Source: Mycobacterium parascrofulaceum ATCC BAA-614 (GTDB lineage Bacteria; Actinomycetota; Actinomycetes; Mycobacteriales; Mycobacteriaceae). Taken from it: a stretch of 64,000 nucleotides of DNA. A program made the position numbers and the translations under genes. This document shows positions 26,225 through 35,855 of the stretch, piece after piece. A model generated the notes under the pieces. That model had not been told where the DNA came from. It was given only the letters and a program-made list of their open reading frames with translations, and ran no database searches. The stretch covers positions 67,795 through 131,794 of the forward strand of contig NZ_GG770553.1 in assembly GCF_000164135.1 (NCBI RefSeq), given 5' to 3'. Positions within the stretch are counted from its first letter, which is position 1; each line of letters starts with the position of its first letter.

Positions 26225-26866
26225 TCAAGGCAGAACGCGTAGCCCCCACTCGTTCAGCACCGGGTGGACGAGCGTGAAATCGGTCGTGTAGTCGTCACCG
26301 TCGGGCGAGGACGTCAGCAGACCTACCGCACTCACGGTGCCGTCGGGATTCTTGACGAAACCCGGACTACCGCTGTCGCCGTTGAGGCTGAACACGCTGG
26401 CTTCCACGACGCCGCCGTCCACATGTTTCACGAAACCACAGGTTTCACCGGTCACCGCGCCTATCTTGCAGAAGGGCATGCCCTCGCGAATCTGGTCCGC
26501 GGTCAACACATCCCGGACCTCGTAGCGTCCACCGACATGCCCGAGGGGGACTCCGACGCTCGGGTCCAGAAGGATGATCGCGGCGTCCCTTGCGTCGCCC
26601 TCCTTCTCGCTGGCGGTGATCTTTCCGAGCGGGACGTCATTGCCGTATGTCCACGACGAGCCGTCGTGCCCGTCGCAGTGGCCGCTGGTCATCAGGTAAT
26701 AGCTGCCGTCATTGCCCTGGGCCGCGAAACCCGCTGTGCACGAGTTGTTGTCGTATCCGACCTTGATGCCCGGCGTCACGCCCGCGTCCGCTCGCGCCGG
26801 ACACGCCAGCGTCGTCGAGGCGACGAACACGGCGCCGATCAGGACCAACCCTCGCAACCGCCGCAT
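26225..26866 (-). CDS. Secreted trypsin-like serine protease
   Basis: This is a 213-aa chymotrypsin-fold (S1-like) protease. A signal peptide (LRGLVLIGAVFVASTTLACPARA) precedes the domain. His is in MTSGHCDGH, Asp is likely in GDARDAAIILL, and Ser is in NGDSGSPGF, the usual GDSG signature. Cys pairs are positioned near His and before GDSG. I chose the second Met (MRRLRG), preceded by agaggcgg. The neighbour at the 3' side is the LpqH-like lipoprotein, same strand, 143 bases away. Confidence 0.9.
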   Translation of the reverse strand: MRRLRGLVLIGAVFVASTTLACPARADAGVTPGIKVGYDNNSCTAGFAAQGNDGSYYLMTSGHCDGHDGSSWTYGNDVPLGKITASEKEGDARDAAIILLDPSVGVPLGHVGGRYEVRDVLTADQIREGMPFCKIGAVTGETCGFVKHVDGGVVEASVFSLNGDSGSPGFVKNPDGTVSAVGLLTSSPDGDDYTTDFTLVHPVLNEWGLRVLP

Positions 26867-27042
26867 GGCCACGCCGCCTCTCTTCATGTGTCGGGCAGCA
26901 TGTTAACAGCGCGCGCACGTTTCGGCCGCCTGGACGCCACGTTCCGGGCAGCCGCCCAGGTCGCCGAATTGACGTGAGCGACAGAACTTTTAGGAAATGG
27001 CTTGCCGCGCAACGCGGTTCGTCCGAGCCGTGACGCCGAGGA

Positions 27043-27915
27043 TCAGCCGTCGGCATGGCGGGCGAGGAACCCGATGATGGCGTCGGCGAAGACGTCGTTG
27101 CGGTCACCGGCGACCATGTGCCCGGCACCGCGCACATCGGTGAATTCGACCTGCGGGAAGCGCGCCAGGAATTCGTCGGCGCGGTCCTGGCTGACCAGGT
27201 CGCTCATCTGGCCCCGGATCAGCAGCATCGGCACGCCGGCGCGCAGGATCGCGTCCACGGCCGCGTGCATGCGGTCGGGGTCGGTGACCTCGAACGGGGG
27301 AAACGCGGCCGTTCCGCTGATGAACTGGGGATCCCAGTGCCAATACCAGCGACCGCCCCGGCGGCGCAGGTTCGTCGTCAGACCGTCGAGGTCCGTCGGG
27401 CGCGGCCGGTGCGGGTTGTATTCCGCGATCGCGTCAGCGACCTCGTCGAGGGAGGCGAATCCCGATTCCACCCGCTCGGACATGAAGGCGTGTATCCGGT
27501 TGGCCCCGGACTGGTCCATGTTCGGCACGATGTCCACCAACACGACCGCGCTGGCGATACCCGGCGAGAGCTCTCCCGCAAGCAGCATCGAGGTGAACCC
27601 GCCCAGGGACGCGCCGACCAGCACCGGCTGCGGGGGCAGCGCGGCCAGTACCTCCCGGACGTCACCGGCGAAGCTGACGACGCGGTAATCGCCCTCGTCG
27701 GACCAGTCGGATTCGCCGTGGCCACGCAGGTCGACGGTGACCGCTTGCCAGCCGCGCTGCGCCACGGCCGCAGCGGCCTTGCCCCACGAGCGGCGGGTCT
27801 GCCCACCGCCATGCAGGAACACCACGGCACGCGCTTGCGGATCGCCCAGGCGGTCCGCGACGATACGCACGCCACCGGTGCCCTGGATCGAAAACGATTC
27901 AACTGCCATGGGCAT
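27043..27915 (-). CDS. Alpha/beta hydrolase
   Basis: This 290-aa alpha/beta fold enzyme has FLHGGGQTRRSW (oxyanion loop), LVGASLGGFTSML with the nucleophile Ser, DLVSQDRADEF giving a candidate acid, and GAGHMVAGD with the His. This resembles haloperoxidase/epoxide-hydrolase-like members, but the substrate cannot be told. A second Met (residue 3) is an alternative start. It is divergent from the amidase gene with only 56 bases between, so the promoters overlap. Confidence 0.9.
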   Translation of the reverse strand: MPMAVESFSIQGTGGVRIVADRLGDPQARAVVFLHGGGQTRRSWGKAAAAVAQRGWQAVTVDLRGHGESDWSDEGDYRVVSFAGDVREVLAALPPQPVLVGASLGGFTSMLLAGELSPGIASAVVLVDIVPNMDQSGANRIHAFMSERVESGFASLDEVADAIAEYNPHRPRPTDLDGLTTNLRRRGGRWYWHWDPQFISGTAAFPPFEVTDPDRMHAAVDAILRAGVPMLLIRGQMSDLVSQDRADEFLARFPQVEFTDVRGAGHMVAGDRNDVFADAIIGFLARHADG

Positions 27916-27971
27916 CAGGTGATACTAAGCCGCGTCAATACGATGCAGCGGGGCGTCCCGAGGAGAAACCG

Positions 27972-29456
27972 ATGCGGCTTGACGAGTACATGTCCTTGGA
28001 TGCGACCGCGCTGGCCGGACTGGTCGAGCGCAAGCAGGTCACGCCGCCCGAACTGCTCGCGTTGGCGCGGCAACGCGCGGACGCGGTGAATCCGCGGCTG
28101 AACGCGATCGTCCGACCCCTCGGCGAGCTGGCGGACCGGCGGGCCGCCGACCCGGACCTGAGCGGCCCGTTCACCGGCGTGCCCTTCCTGATCAAGGACC
28201 TTGCCCAGGCGTATCGCGGCTTCCCGACCGCGAGCGGTTCCCGGTCGCTGGCCAACGACGTGGCCGACCGGCACGCCCTGGTCACCCAGCGGTTCTTGGA
28301 CGCGGGGCTGGTGATCTTCGGCATGACCAACACCCCGGAATTCGGGGCCAAGGGCATCACGGAATCGGACTATTGGGGACCGGCGCGCAACCCGTGGAAC
28401 ACCGGCCACACTCCGGGTGGCTCATCGGGCGGATCCGGTGCCGCCGTCGCGGCCGGAATCGTTCCGGCGGCGGGGGCCAACGACGGGGGCGGATCGATCC
28501 GCATCCCCGCCGCCTGCAACGGGCTCGTCGGCCTCAAGCTCAGCCGGGGGCTGTCACCCTATGGCCCGCAGACCGGCGAGCCGATGTTCGGCATGGTGAC
28601 CCAGGGCGTCGTTTCGCGCACCGTGCGCGACAGCGCCGCACTGTGCGACGCGATCATCGCCCGCGATCCGCACGCCGCCTACGAAGTCGCCCTTCCGCGA
28701 GGGACTTTCGCCGAGCACATCACCCGTCGTCCGGGCGAGCTGCGCATCGGATACTCGTGGTCCTCGGCGATCAACCCCCATCCCGACCGGGAGGCCGTCG
28801 CCGCGGTGGAACGGGCGGTGGCGCTGCTGGGGGATCTGGGACATCGGGTCGAGGAGGTTCCGCCGCCGTACGACGACGACGCGTTGGCCCGCGACTTTCT
28901 GACCATCTGGTTCGCGCAGCTCTATCAGCACGTCGCCGACGCCAGACAACGCACCGGCGCACGCGACCGTGATTTCGAGGCCGACACGCTGGCGGTGAGT
29001 GAACTCGCCCGGTCCGCCGGCGTGCTGGCGCCCATCTTCGCGCTGGAAAACAGGAACAACCACATTCGCTCGCTGGCGTCCTTCCACCAGACCTTCGATT
29101 GCCTGCTGACCCCCACGCTGGCCACGCCGCCCCTGCGGGTCGGCGCCACGGCGACACCGCGCCCCCTGCAACGGGTGGCCCGCTTTGCCAGCCGGCTGCG
29201 CGCGGGAAAAGTCATGGCGCTCAGCGGCGTTCTCGACCAACTGATCCAGGAAAGCCTGGGCTGGGTGCCCTACACGCAACTCGCCAACATCACCGGGCGC
29301 CCCGCGATCAGCGTGCCCCTGCATTGGACGGATCGCGGGCTTCCGCTCGGCGTGCAGTTGGTGGGGCGGCTGGGCGCCGACGGGGACCTCCTGCAGCTGG
29401 CGGCCCAACTCGAGGAAGCCAGCCCGTGGGCGCACCGGTATCCCGCGCCCGCGTGA
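27972..29456 (+). CDS. Amidase signature enzyme
   Basis: This is a 494-aa amidase. The catalytic Lys is in PFLIKDL (about residue 76) and the signature [20 protein letters not shown] contains the cis-Ser and nucleophile Ser, with [10 protein letters not shown] after it. The rest of the fold extends to [19 protein letters not shown]. It would hydrolyse a carboxamide to the acid and ammonia. The start has gaggag upstream. Several amidases exist in mycobacteria (Ami family); I cannot assign which. Confidence 0.92.
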   Translation: MRLDEYMSLDATALAGLVERKQVTPPELLALARQRADAVNPRLNAIVRPLGELADRRAADPDLSGPFTGVPFLIKDLAQAYRGFPTASGSRSLANDVADRHALVTQRFLDAGLVIFGMTNTPEFGAKGITESDYWGPARNPWNTGHTPGGSSGGSGAAVAAGIVPAAGANDGGGSIRIPAACNGLVGLKLSRGLSPYGPQTGEPMFGMVTQGVVSRTVRDSAALCDAIIARDPHAAYEVALPRGTFAEHITRRPGELRIGYSWSSAINPHPDREAVAAVERAVALLGDLGHRVEEVPPPYDDDALARDFLTIWFAQLYQHVADARQRTGARDRDFEADTLAVSELARSAGVLAPIFALENRNNHIRSLASFHQTFDCLLTPTLATPPLRVGATATPRPLQRVARFASRLRAGKVMALSGVLDQLIQESLGWVPYTQLANITGRPAISVPLHWTDRGLPLGVQLVGRLGADGDLLQLAAQLEEASPWAHRYPAPA

Positions 29457-29633
29457 CTATCCCGGGCCGTGTTCGTTTCGCGGGGCATGGTCGCCCCGCC
29501 ACATCCGGGCGAACCGCTTGGCGACGTCGCCGAGCCGATTCCCCACCCGTTGGGACGCCTTGATCCTGCCGAGGGCCTGCTCGCCCTCCGCGGCGTAATC
29601 GTTGACCGATTCGTCGCCTTCCTCAGCACGCAT
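29457..29633 (-). CDS. Small charged protein, 58 aa
   Basis: This is a short basic/acidic protein (MRAEEGDESVNDYAAEGEQA ... RGDHAPRNEHGPG) with a central helical stretch and no membrane segment. The ATG is preceded by ggagg at nine bases, a strong ribosome site, which supports a real gene. It ends next to the amidase stop. It has no recognised family. Confidence 0.5.
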   Translation of the reverse strand: MRAEEGDESVNDYAAEGEQALGRIKASQRVGNRLGDVAKRFARMWRGDHAPRNEHGPG

Positions 29634-29812
29634 CCTCAACCTCCGGTCCTCGTCAAGTCTTCGGTGTCCATGTCCGACGCCGCGACGGGCGCCCGGCGCG
29701 TGGTTAGCGCCGCGGGCCGCTCGTGCTCATCGTTCAGCCTCCCGATCGGGCTCAGGGTGGCCTACCCACGGGTCCCGGGGCCCGAAACGTCGGCGGCACC
29801 GACCCCCGCCGC

Positions 29813-30961
29813 TCAAGACACCGGTTCCTTGCTGGCCTTGACCGCCGCCGTGCTCGGCGGCAGCTTGAGCAGGTTGCCGCGCAGGCTCCCCCGCGCGGTG
29901 CGCGCAGCCACCAGCAACCAGGTGAACAACAGCCCGGCGTACGCGATGGCCGCCGCCACCCGGAACGCCGGCAGGTGAGTGTGGCCGGCTAGCTGCGAGG
30001 TCCCCGTGACGAAGGTCCCCACCGGGAAGGTCAGGCTCCACCACGTCAGGGCGAACGGCATGCCGCGCCGCAGCGTTCGCACGGTCAGCGCGGTGGCCAA
30101 CGCGATCCACAGCACCGCGAACCCCCACACCGGAACGCCATAGAGGACGGCAAAGGCATTCAAGTCCTCGGCCAGTTCGCCGTCGACGGCCAGTCCCGCG
30201 CTGGCACCCAAAAGCCCCGCGGCGGTGATGGATTGGCCGAGCGGTCCTAACACGATCCACAGCGTCGGCACGCGCGCGGAGCCCGAGGTGCCGTACAGGG
30301 TCAGGCGCGCCCAGATCATCGCGATGATGTTCAGCGAGGCCAGCAACGACAGCCCGAACATCGCGTAGCAGCCGTACAGCATGGTGGCGCGCCCGGTGCC
30401 CGCCGACATGTGCGGCAACAGCAGGGCGCCCGTGGCCGCGGTCACCATCGGCGGAACCACCGGCATCAGCCAGCCACCGAAGGCCGCGTCGGGCTCGACA
30501 CTGTGCTGGGTGAACATCAGGAACGGGATGCTCACCGCGGTGAACAGGCCGCCCAGCGTGCCCCCCGTCCAAAGCACCCAATCCAGGTCGACGGCGATGC
30601 GCTCACCGATCAGGTCCCCGCCGACGAGCACCGCTCCCCCGCCGACCGTCATCAGCGCCATCGGCGCGGCGCCGTAGAAGTGCGCCATCTGCGGATTGCG
30701 CGCATGGGTGCGCGCCACGGTGGGGTGCCGCAGCCAGTGCCCGCCGACGAGGACGACCAGCGCCACCAGCAGGACGGCGGCGATCACCCACACCACTTGG
30801 GCGAATGCGCGCAGGCCCACCACGTGCACCGGCAGGGTGGCGCCGGCGATGGCGACGATCCCGGTGCCCATGACGGACGCGAACCAGTTGGGCCCGATGT
30901 TGCCCAATACCTCGACCCGGGTGTGCGGCGACGGTGTCCCGTCCGGGTTTGCGACGGCCAT
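29813..30961 (-). CDS. TDT-family (SLAC1/TehA-like) membrane transporter
   Basis: This 382-aa integral membrane protein has about ten helices. It opens with GNIGPNWFASVMGTGIVAIA, the typical start of tellurite-resistance/dicarboxylate transporter (TDT) proteins such as TehA and Mae1. Further conserved parts are MAHFYGAAPMALMTVGGG and a late MPFALTWWSLTFPVGTFVTG. Family members carry anions such as malate, sulfite or tellurite. The substrate is unknown here. It stands alone; a small membrane-protein gene is divergent 63 bases away. Confidence 0.9.
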   Translation of the reverse strand: MAVANPDGTPSPHTRVEVLGNIGPNWFASVMGTGIVAIAGATLPVHVVGLRAFAQVVWVIAAVLLVALVVLVGGHWLRHPTVARTHARNPQMAHFYGAAPMALMTVGGGAVLVGGDLIGERIAVDLDWVLWTGGTLGGLFTAVSIPFLMFTQHSVEPDAAFGGWLMPVVPPMVTAATGALLLPHMSAGTGRATMLYGCYAMFGLSLLASLNIIAMIWARLTLYGTSGSARVPTLWIVLGPLGQSITAAGLLGASAGLAVDGELAEDLNAFAVLYGVPVWGFAVLWIALATALTVRTLRRGMPFALTWWSLTFPVGTFVTGTSQLAGHTHLPAFRVAAAIAYAGLLFTWLLVAARTARGSLRGNLLKLPPSTAAVKASKEPVS

Positions 30962-31024
30962 AGCTGCAAAACCCTACTGCGTGGGGCCGAACCGGGCAGG
31001 CCAGCCGCATACACTCCAACGGTG

Positions 31025-31294
31025 ATGCATCCGACGCCAACGAGGCCGGCACGCAGCAGAGTCCCGATGACGATCGCGATCGCTGTGGTGGTGCTGCTCG
31101 CCGTTCTCGCCGTGCCCGTCAAGCAACGATGCGGGGCGCCGGGCCTGTCGTGCGCGACGGCGGTGGACCCCCGGGGCAACGTTCACTACTACTACGAGGT
31201 CGAACCGTTCGGCGTGTATGTGGCCGAGGTCATAACCGGCTCGAACATCACCATTTACTACGATTCGGGCGAAGACCTCGTCAACGCCCGGTAG
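31025..31294 (+). CDS. Small single-helix membrane protein
   Basis: This is an 89-aa protein with one N-terminal membrane helix (MTIAIAVVVLLAVLAVPV) and an exposed C-terminal domain with two Cys (KQRCGAPGLSC) and a strand-rich YYYEVEPFGVYVAEVI segment. A GTG directly before the ATG is an alternative start. It is unknown; likely envelope-located. Confidence 0.65.
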   Translation: MHPTPTRPARSRVPMTIAIAVVVLLAVLAVPVKQRCGAPGLSCATAVDPRGNVHYYYEVEPFGVYVAEVITGSNITIYYDSGEDLVNAR

Positions 31295-31568
31295 CCGCCG
31301 TGTCGGCGCGATAACAACTTCGAGGCGATCTGCCCGCCGGTGTGACCCGGTCGAAACCACGCCGCGATGCCGAAGGCAGAACGCGCTGGTCACGGGCATA
31401 TGACCGCCGTGCACGCGGGGCCGGCGCGCCGTACGGGGGCGGCCCGGGAGGCGTTCTCGATTGGGGGCTTCACAGCGAGCTAACGCATACTTGTCCCATG
31501 CTCGAAGCGACATCGCCGCAAACCGCCGTTGCGGTGGCTGGTGATGCGCTGGGTGTGGGCAGAGGTTT

Positions 31569-33128
31569 GTGATGGCCCGCTCGGGCGGCGCCCATCGCCG
31601 CCATCGAGCCGTCCGTCAACCCTCACGTTTCCGCAGAGGGCTGACGCGCACCCTGGGCGCGCTGGTCTCCGTGGCGGCGGTGGGGCTGACGGGGGCCGGG
31701 TACTACGTGGCGCACGGGGCACTGGGCGGGATCACCGTTTCGAACGCCCTGCAGCCCGACGACCCGCGGTCCAGCGGCGACAACATGAACATCCTGTTGA
31801 TCGGCCTGGACTCGCGTAAAGATCAGGACGGCAACGACCTGCCCTGGTCGATCCTCAAGCACCTGCACGCGGGCGATTCCGACGACGGCGGCTACAACAC
31901 CAACACGCTGATCCTGGTGCACGTGAGCGCCGACAACAAGGTCGTCGCGTTTTCGATTCCGCGCGACGACTGGGTGCCGTTCACCGGGGTCCCCGGATAC
32001 AACCACATCAAGATCAAGGAGGCGTACGGCCTCACCAAGCAGTATGTCGCGAACAAACTCGCCAACCAGGGCGCCAGCAGCCAGAAGGAGCTCGAGACCA
32101 AGGGTCGCGAGGCCGGCCGGGCGGCGACCCTGCGCGCGGTGCGAAACCTGACGGGCGTGCCGATCGACTATTTCGCCGAGGTCAACCTGGCCGGGTTCTA
32201 CGACCTGACGCAAACCCTGGGCGGGGTGGAGGTCTGCCTCAACCATCCCGTCTACGACTCGTACTCCGGCGCCGACTTCCCGGCCGGCCGGCAGACCCTC
32301 GACGCCTCGCAGGCCCTGGCTTTCGTTCGGCAGCGCCACGGCCTGGAAAACGGGGACCTGGACCGCACCCATCGCCAGCAGGCGTTCATTTCGTCGGTCA
32401 TGCAGGAGTTGCAGGCCGCCGGCACCTTCACCAACCTGGACAAGCTCAAGAGCCTCATGGCGGTGGCGCGCAAGGACGTGGTGCTGTCGGCCGGTTGGGA
32501 CGAGGAGATGATCCAGCGGCTGGGTTCGCTGGCCTCGAGCGGAAACGTCGAATTCCGGACGTTGCCGGTGGTGCGTTACGACAACATCGACGGCCAGGAC
32601 GTCAACATCATCGACCCGGCCGCGATCAAGGCCGAGGTGGCCGCGGCCATCGGCGCCACGCCCCCGACCACCACCCCGGCCACCACGGCCGCCAAACCGA
32701 GCCCGTCGACCGTCGTCGATGTGATCAACGCCGGCGATACGAGCGGGCTCGCGACCGAGGTGTCGCGCGCGCTGCAGAACCACGGCTACACCACGGGGCA
32801 GACCCGCGACCGCAAATCGGGCGAACCGACCGCGAGCACGGTCGCGTACGGGGTCGGCGCGCAGACCGACGCGGGCAACGTGGCCAAACTGCTCGGCCTC
32901 GACGCGCCCAGTCGGCCGGATCCCAGCGTGCAGCCCGGACACATCCGCGTGACCGTGGATACCAACTTCTCGGTCTCGATCGTCGACGACGGCACGACGG
33001 ACGACACATCAACGACCACGACGTCCAGCAAGGCCAAGACGTACTACTACAACGGCACCACCACGACCTATCCGACGCCGGATCAGGGTAAGCCGATCGA
33101 CGGCGGCGGCGTGCCGTGCGTCAACTAG
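31569..33128 (+). CDS. LytR-CpsA-Psr (LCP) cell-wall ligase
   Basis: This 519-aa protein has an N-terminal basic tail and one membrane helix (about residues 26-48). The LCP domain (about 73-300) includes MNILLIGLDSR, FSIPRDDWVPF, HIKIKEAYG and a later FVRQRHGLENGDLDRTHRQQ, with the Arg/Asp set that binds polyprenyl phosphate. A LytR_C domain is near residues 380-460 and a Thr/Ser-rich tail ends the protein. LCP enzymes transfer arabinogalactan or other polymers onto peptidoglycan in mycobacteria. Which LCP paralogue it is I cannot say. Starts GTG or the ATG that follows. Confidence 0.93.
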   Translation: MMARSGGAHRRHRAVRQPSRFRRGLTRTLGALVSVAAVGLTGAGYYVAHGALGGITVSNALQPDDPRSSGDNMNILLIGLDSRKDQDGNDLPWSILKHLHAGDSDDGGYNTNTLILVHVSADNKVVAFSIPRDDWVPFTGVPGYNHIKIKEAYGLTKQYVANKLANQGASSQKELETKGREAGRAATLRAVRNLTGVPIDYFAEVNLAGFYDLTQTLGGVEVCLNHPVYDSYSGADFPAGRQTLDASQALAFVRQRHGLENGDLDRTHRQQAFISSVMQELQAAGTFTNLDKLKSLMAVARKDVVLSAGWDEEMIQRLGSLASSGNVEFRTLPVVRYDNIDGQDVNIIDPAAIKAEVAAAIGATPPTTTPATTAAKPSPSTVVDVINAGDTSGLATEVSRALQNHGYTTGQTRDRKSGEPTASTVAYGVGAQTDAGNVAKLLGLDAPSRPDPSVQPGHIRVTVDTNFSVSIVDDGTTDDTSTTTTSSKAKTYYYNGTTTTYPTPDQGKPIDGGGVPCVN

Positions 33129-33230
33129 CGGCGATCGCAAGCGCGGCGAAGCCGGGCGAAGCGGGTCGCCGCCATCGAACTCGCGGCGATCGCAAGCGCG
33201 ACGAAGCCGGGCGAAGCGGGTCGCCGCCAT
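33128..33230. repeat. Tandem 55-bp repeat with internal palindromes
   Basis: Two copies (33128-33175 and 33183-33230, period 55) differ at one base. Each holds gcggcga near the left end and tcgccgc near the right end, so each can fold into its own hairpin. The pair lies between convergent genes (LCP and SDR), where it may end transcription in both directions. Confidence 0.8.
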
Positions 33231-33256
33231 TGGACTAGACGGTCTGGGGGCTGGGG

Positions 33257-34048
33257 CTAGGCGTGCGTTCCGCCGTCGATGCGGATTTCGGTCCCGGTGA
33301 TGAAAGCGCCGTCCTCGGAGACCAGCATGGCGATCACCCCGGCCACCACGGACGGGTCGGCCATCCCGGTGCCGCTTGACTCCACCGTGGTGGGCAGGAT
33401 CGGCATCAGCCTCGAAAACAGCGCCCAGTCCGCGTCTTTCGGGATGTAACCGCCGGTCGCATCGGTGATGCCGGACTTGATGCTGCCGGGCGCCACGCAC
33501 ACCGCGCGCAGGCCCTCGCGCGCGTATTCGAGCGCCAGCGAATGGGTGAAGGCCTGGATGCCGCCCTTGCTCGCCGCGTACGCCGCCATGTAGGGGTGGG
33601 CGAACGATGCCGAGGTCGAGCTGAAGTTGACGATCGCACTGCGCGGATTTGCCAGCAGCGCCGAAAGCGCTTCGCGCACAACGAGGAACGTCCCGGTCAA
33701 GTTGACTCCGACGATCTGGTTCCACAAGTCCAGACTGGTCTGGTGGGTGTGCGCGGCGCGCAGGATGCCGGCGGCGTTGACCACCGAATCCAGGCCGCCG
33801 AGGGATTCGACGGCCCGGCGCACGCCGTCGACCACCGAATCCTCGTTGCCCACGTCCATCGGCATGGTCGTGAGGCGGCCGGCGGTAGCGGCCTCGTCCG
33901 CGCGGGCCCGGGTGGCCTGCAGGCCGTCCTCCGCGACGTCGGAGGCCACCACGGCGGCGCCCTCGTCCAGCAGCCGCAGGGCGGTCGCCTGGCCGATTCC
34001 CGACGCGGCGCCGGTCACCAGGATCCGCTTGCCTTCGAGTCGCTTCAT
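33257..34048 (-). CDS. Short-chain dehydrogenase/reductase
   Basis: This is a 263-aa SDR. The cofactor motif TGAASGIGQA is at about residues 12-21, an acidic residue follows beta-2 (VASDVAED), and VNAAG is at about 90. The Ser lies in NFSSTSAS, the Tyr/Lys in YAASKGG, and the close is ITGTEIRIDGG. It is divergent from the 6PGDH-like gene. The sequence is a typical NAD-type beta-ketoacyl/hydroxysteroid-like SDR; no specific function can be read. Confidence 0.9.
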   Translation of the reverse strand: MKRLEGKRILVTGAASGIGQATALRLLDEGAAVVASDVAEDGLQATRARADEAATAGRLTTMPMDVGNEDSVVDGVRRAVESLGGLDSVVNAAGILRAAHTHQTSLDLWNQIVGVNLTGTFLVVREALSALLANPRSAIVNFSSTSASFAHPYMAAYAASKGGIQAFTHSLALEYAREGLRAVCVAPGSIKSGITDATGGYIPKDADWALFSRLMPILPTTVESSGTGMADPSVVAGVIAMLVSEDGAFITGTEIRIDGGTHA

Positions 34049-34124
34049 TGCCGCTCCCGTGCTCGTCGCGTCGTTAGGCGCCCATCATCGCAAAGGACGG
34101 CGCCGAACAAGGCAGAGTGGGCGC

Positions 34125-35018
34125 ATGGACATCGGATTCATCGGCTTGGGCAAGATGGGCCAGGCCATGGCCGCGAACCTGTTGCAGGCCGGCCATCACC
34201 TCACCGTCTACAACCGCTCCCCCGGCAGGGCGGCGTCCCTGGTCAGGCGGGGCGCCGCCGCCGCGGCAACCGTCGCCGAGGCGTGCACCGGCGAGGTGGT
34301 GTTCACCATGCTGGCCGACGACGCCGCCGTCGAGGCCGTGACCTTCGGCGACGACGGCATCGTGGCTTCGCTGCCGGCGGGCGCCACCCACGTGTCGTCG
34401 AGCACCATCAGCGTGGCCCTCGCGGAGCGCCTGGCGACCGCGCACGCCGAGGCCGGTCAGGGGTACGCCGCTGCGCCGGTCTTCGGCAGGCCCGAAGCGG
34501 CCGCGGCGGCAAAGCTTTTCGTGGTCGCGGCGGGCCGGCCGCAAACCCTGCAGCCGTTGACTCCGGTGTTCGACGCGGTCGGGCAGCGGACCTTCGTGGT
34601 GTCCGAGCGACCGCACACGGCCAACCTGGTGAAGCTGAGCGGCAATTTCCTGATCGCGTCGGTCATCGAAAGCGTCAGCGAGGCCGTAGCGCTGGTGGCC
34701 AAGGCCGGGGTCGACAGGCAGCAGTACGTCGACATCCTCACGTCGACGTTGTTCGCGGCGCCGGTCTACCAGACCTACGGCGGGTTGATCGCGCGCCGGG
34801 AATTCGAGCCGGCCGGGTTCGCCGCCCGGCTCGGCCTCAAAGACGTTCGGCTGGCGCTCGCCGCCGCGGAGCAGCTGCAGGTACCCCTGCCGGTGGCGAG
34901 CCTGCTGCGCGACCGCTTCCTGACCCTGGTGGCCACGGGCGGCGCCGACCTGGACTGGTCGGCGCTGGCCACGCTCGCCGACCGAGACGCCGGCCTGCCG
35001 TCAGACGACTCCGCGTAG
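34125..35018 (+). CDS. NAD-binding beta-hydroxyacid dehydrogenase
   Basis: This is a 297-aa enzyme of the 6-phosphogluconate/3-hydroxyisobutyrate dehydrogenase superfamily. The Rossmann motif is GFIGLGKMGQAMA, the substrate segment is YAAAPVFGRPEAAAAAK (in place of the usual SGG), and the catalytic Lys is in LVKLSGNFLI. The altered FGRPE segment is seen in the imine reductase-like and GLYR-type branch, so an imine or succinic-semialdehyde reductase is possible. The ATG at 34125 begins the Rossmann strand. The end overlaps the convergent SDR gene by 18 bases. Confidence 0.9.
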   Translation: MDIGFIGLGKMGQAMAANLLQAGHHLTVYNRSPGRAASLVRRGAAAAATVAEACTGEVVFTMLADDAAVEAVTFGDDGIVASLPAGATHVSSSTISVALAERLATAHAEAGQGYAAAPVFGRPEAAAAAKLFVVAAGRPQTLQPLTPVFDAVGQRTFVVSERPHTANLVKLSGNFLIASVIESVSEAVALVAKAGVDRQQYVDILTSTLFAAPVYQTYGGLIARREFEPAGFAARLGLKDVRLALAAAEQLQVPLPVASLLRDRFLTLVATGGADLDWSALATLADRDAGLPSDDSA

Positions 35019-35831
35019 ACCGTCGGCGCCGAAGGCCGGCTCCAGCATCGCGGAGTAGTCCGGGCCGCGCCGCAGCATGAGCCCGCCGTCGACGTTGATG
35101 ACCTGCCCCGTGATGTAACAGGCGGCGTCACTGAGCAAGAACATCGCCAGGTTGGCGACGTCCTCGACCTCGCCGGGCCGCGGCAGCGGCGTGCACTCGC
35201 GGTAGTCCTCGCTCACCTCTGGCAGGGCGAACACCGGGGCGACCAGGTCGGTGCGGATCAGGCCGGGCCGAATGCTGTTGACGCGCACCCAGGACGGGCC
35301 GAGCTCGTCGGCGGCCAACTGCATCATGTGGTCGACGGCGGACTTGCTGACCCCGTAGGCGCCGAACCACCGGTGGGTGTTGCTGGCCGCGATCGACGAG
35401 ATGCCCACGAACGAGCCGCCGCCGCCCCGGACCAGCTCGCGGGCGGCGTGCTTGAGCACGTACATGGTGCCGTTGACGTTGAGGTCGACCGTGCGTCGCC
35501 AGCCTTCCGAGTCGATCTGGGTGATCGGCCCGATGGTCTCCGAGCCACCCGCACAGTGCACCGCCCCGTGGAGTTGACCGTGCCAGGCCGTCGCCGCGTC
35601 GACCGCGCGGGCGGCCTCCTCCTCGTTGGTGACGTCGGTCGGCTCGTAGCGAATGGAGCCGGGGCCCCCGAGCGCTTCGATCTCGCTGACCGCCCCGGCC
35701 AGCCGGTCGGGGTTGCGGCCGGCGATCATCACCGAGGCGCCGCCCGCGACCAGCCCGGCGGCCACGCCCTTGCCGATGCCGCTGCCACCGCCGGTGACGA
35801 GGTATGTCCGGTTCTCGAAAGAAAGCTGCAC
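35001..35831 (-). CDS. Short-chain dehydrogenase under a KstR-like box
   Basis: This is a 276-aa SDR with TGGGSGIGKGVA as cofactor motif, an Arg after beta-2 (IAGRNPDRL) that suggests NADP, HCAGGSE, a Ser in GISSIAAS and Tyr/Lys in YGVSKSA. After the usual ITGQVINVDGG there is a C-terminal extension. A perfect KstR consensus site lies 25 bases upstream of its ATG, which implies control by the cholesterol repressor. A steroid or side-chain hydroxyacyl substrate is therefore likely, but inferred. Confidence 0.9.
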   Translation of the reverse strand: MQLSFENRTYLVTGGGSGIGKGVAAGLVAGGASVMIAGRNPDRLAGAVSEIEALGGPGSIRYEPTDVTNEEEAARAVDAATAWHGQLHGAVHCAGGSETIGPITQIDSEGWRRTVDLNVNGTMYVLKHAARELVRGGGGSFVGISSIAASNTHRWFGAYGVSKSAVDHMMQLAADELGPSWVRVNSIRPGLIRTDLVAPVFALPEVSEDYRECTPLPRPGEVEDVANLAMFLLSDAACYITGQVINVDGGLMLRRGPDYSAMLEPAFGADGLRGVV

Positions 35832-35855
35832 GCGACGCGCCCCTTATGCCGAAAC

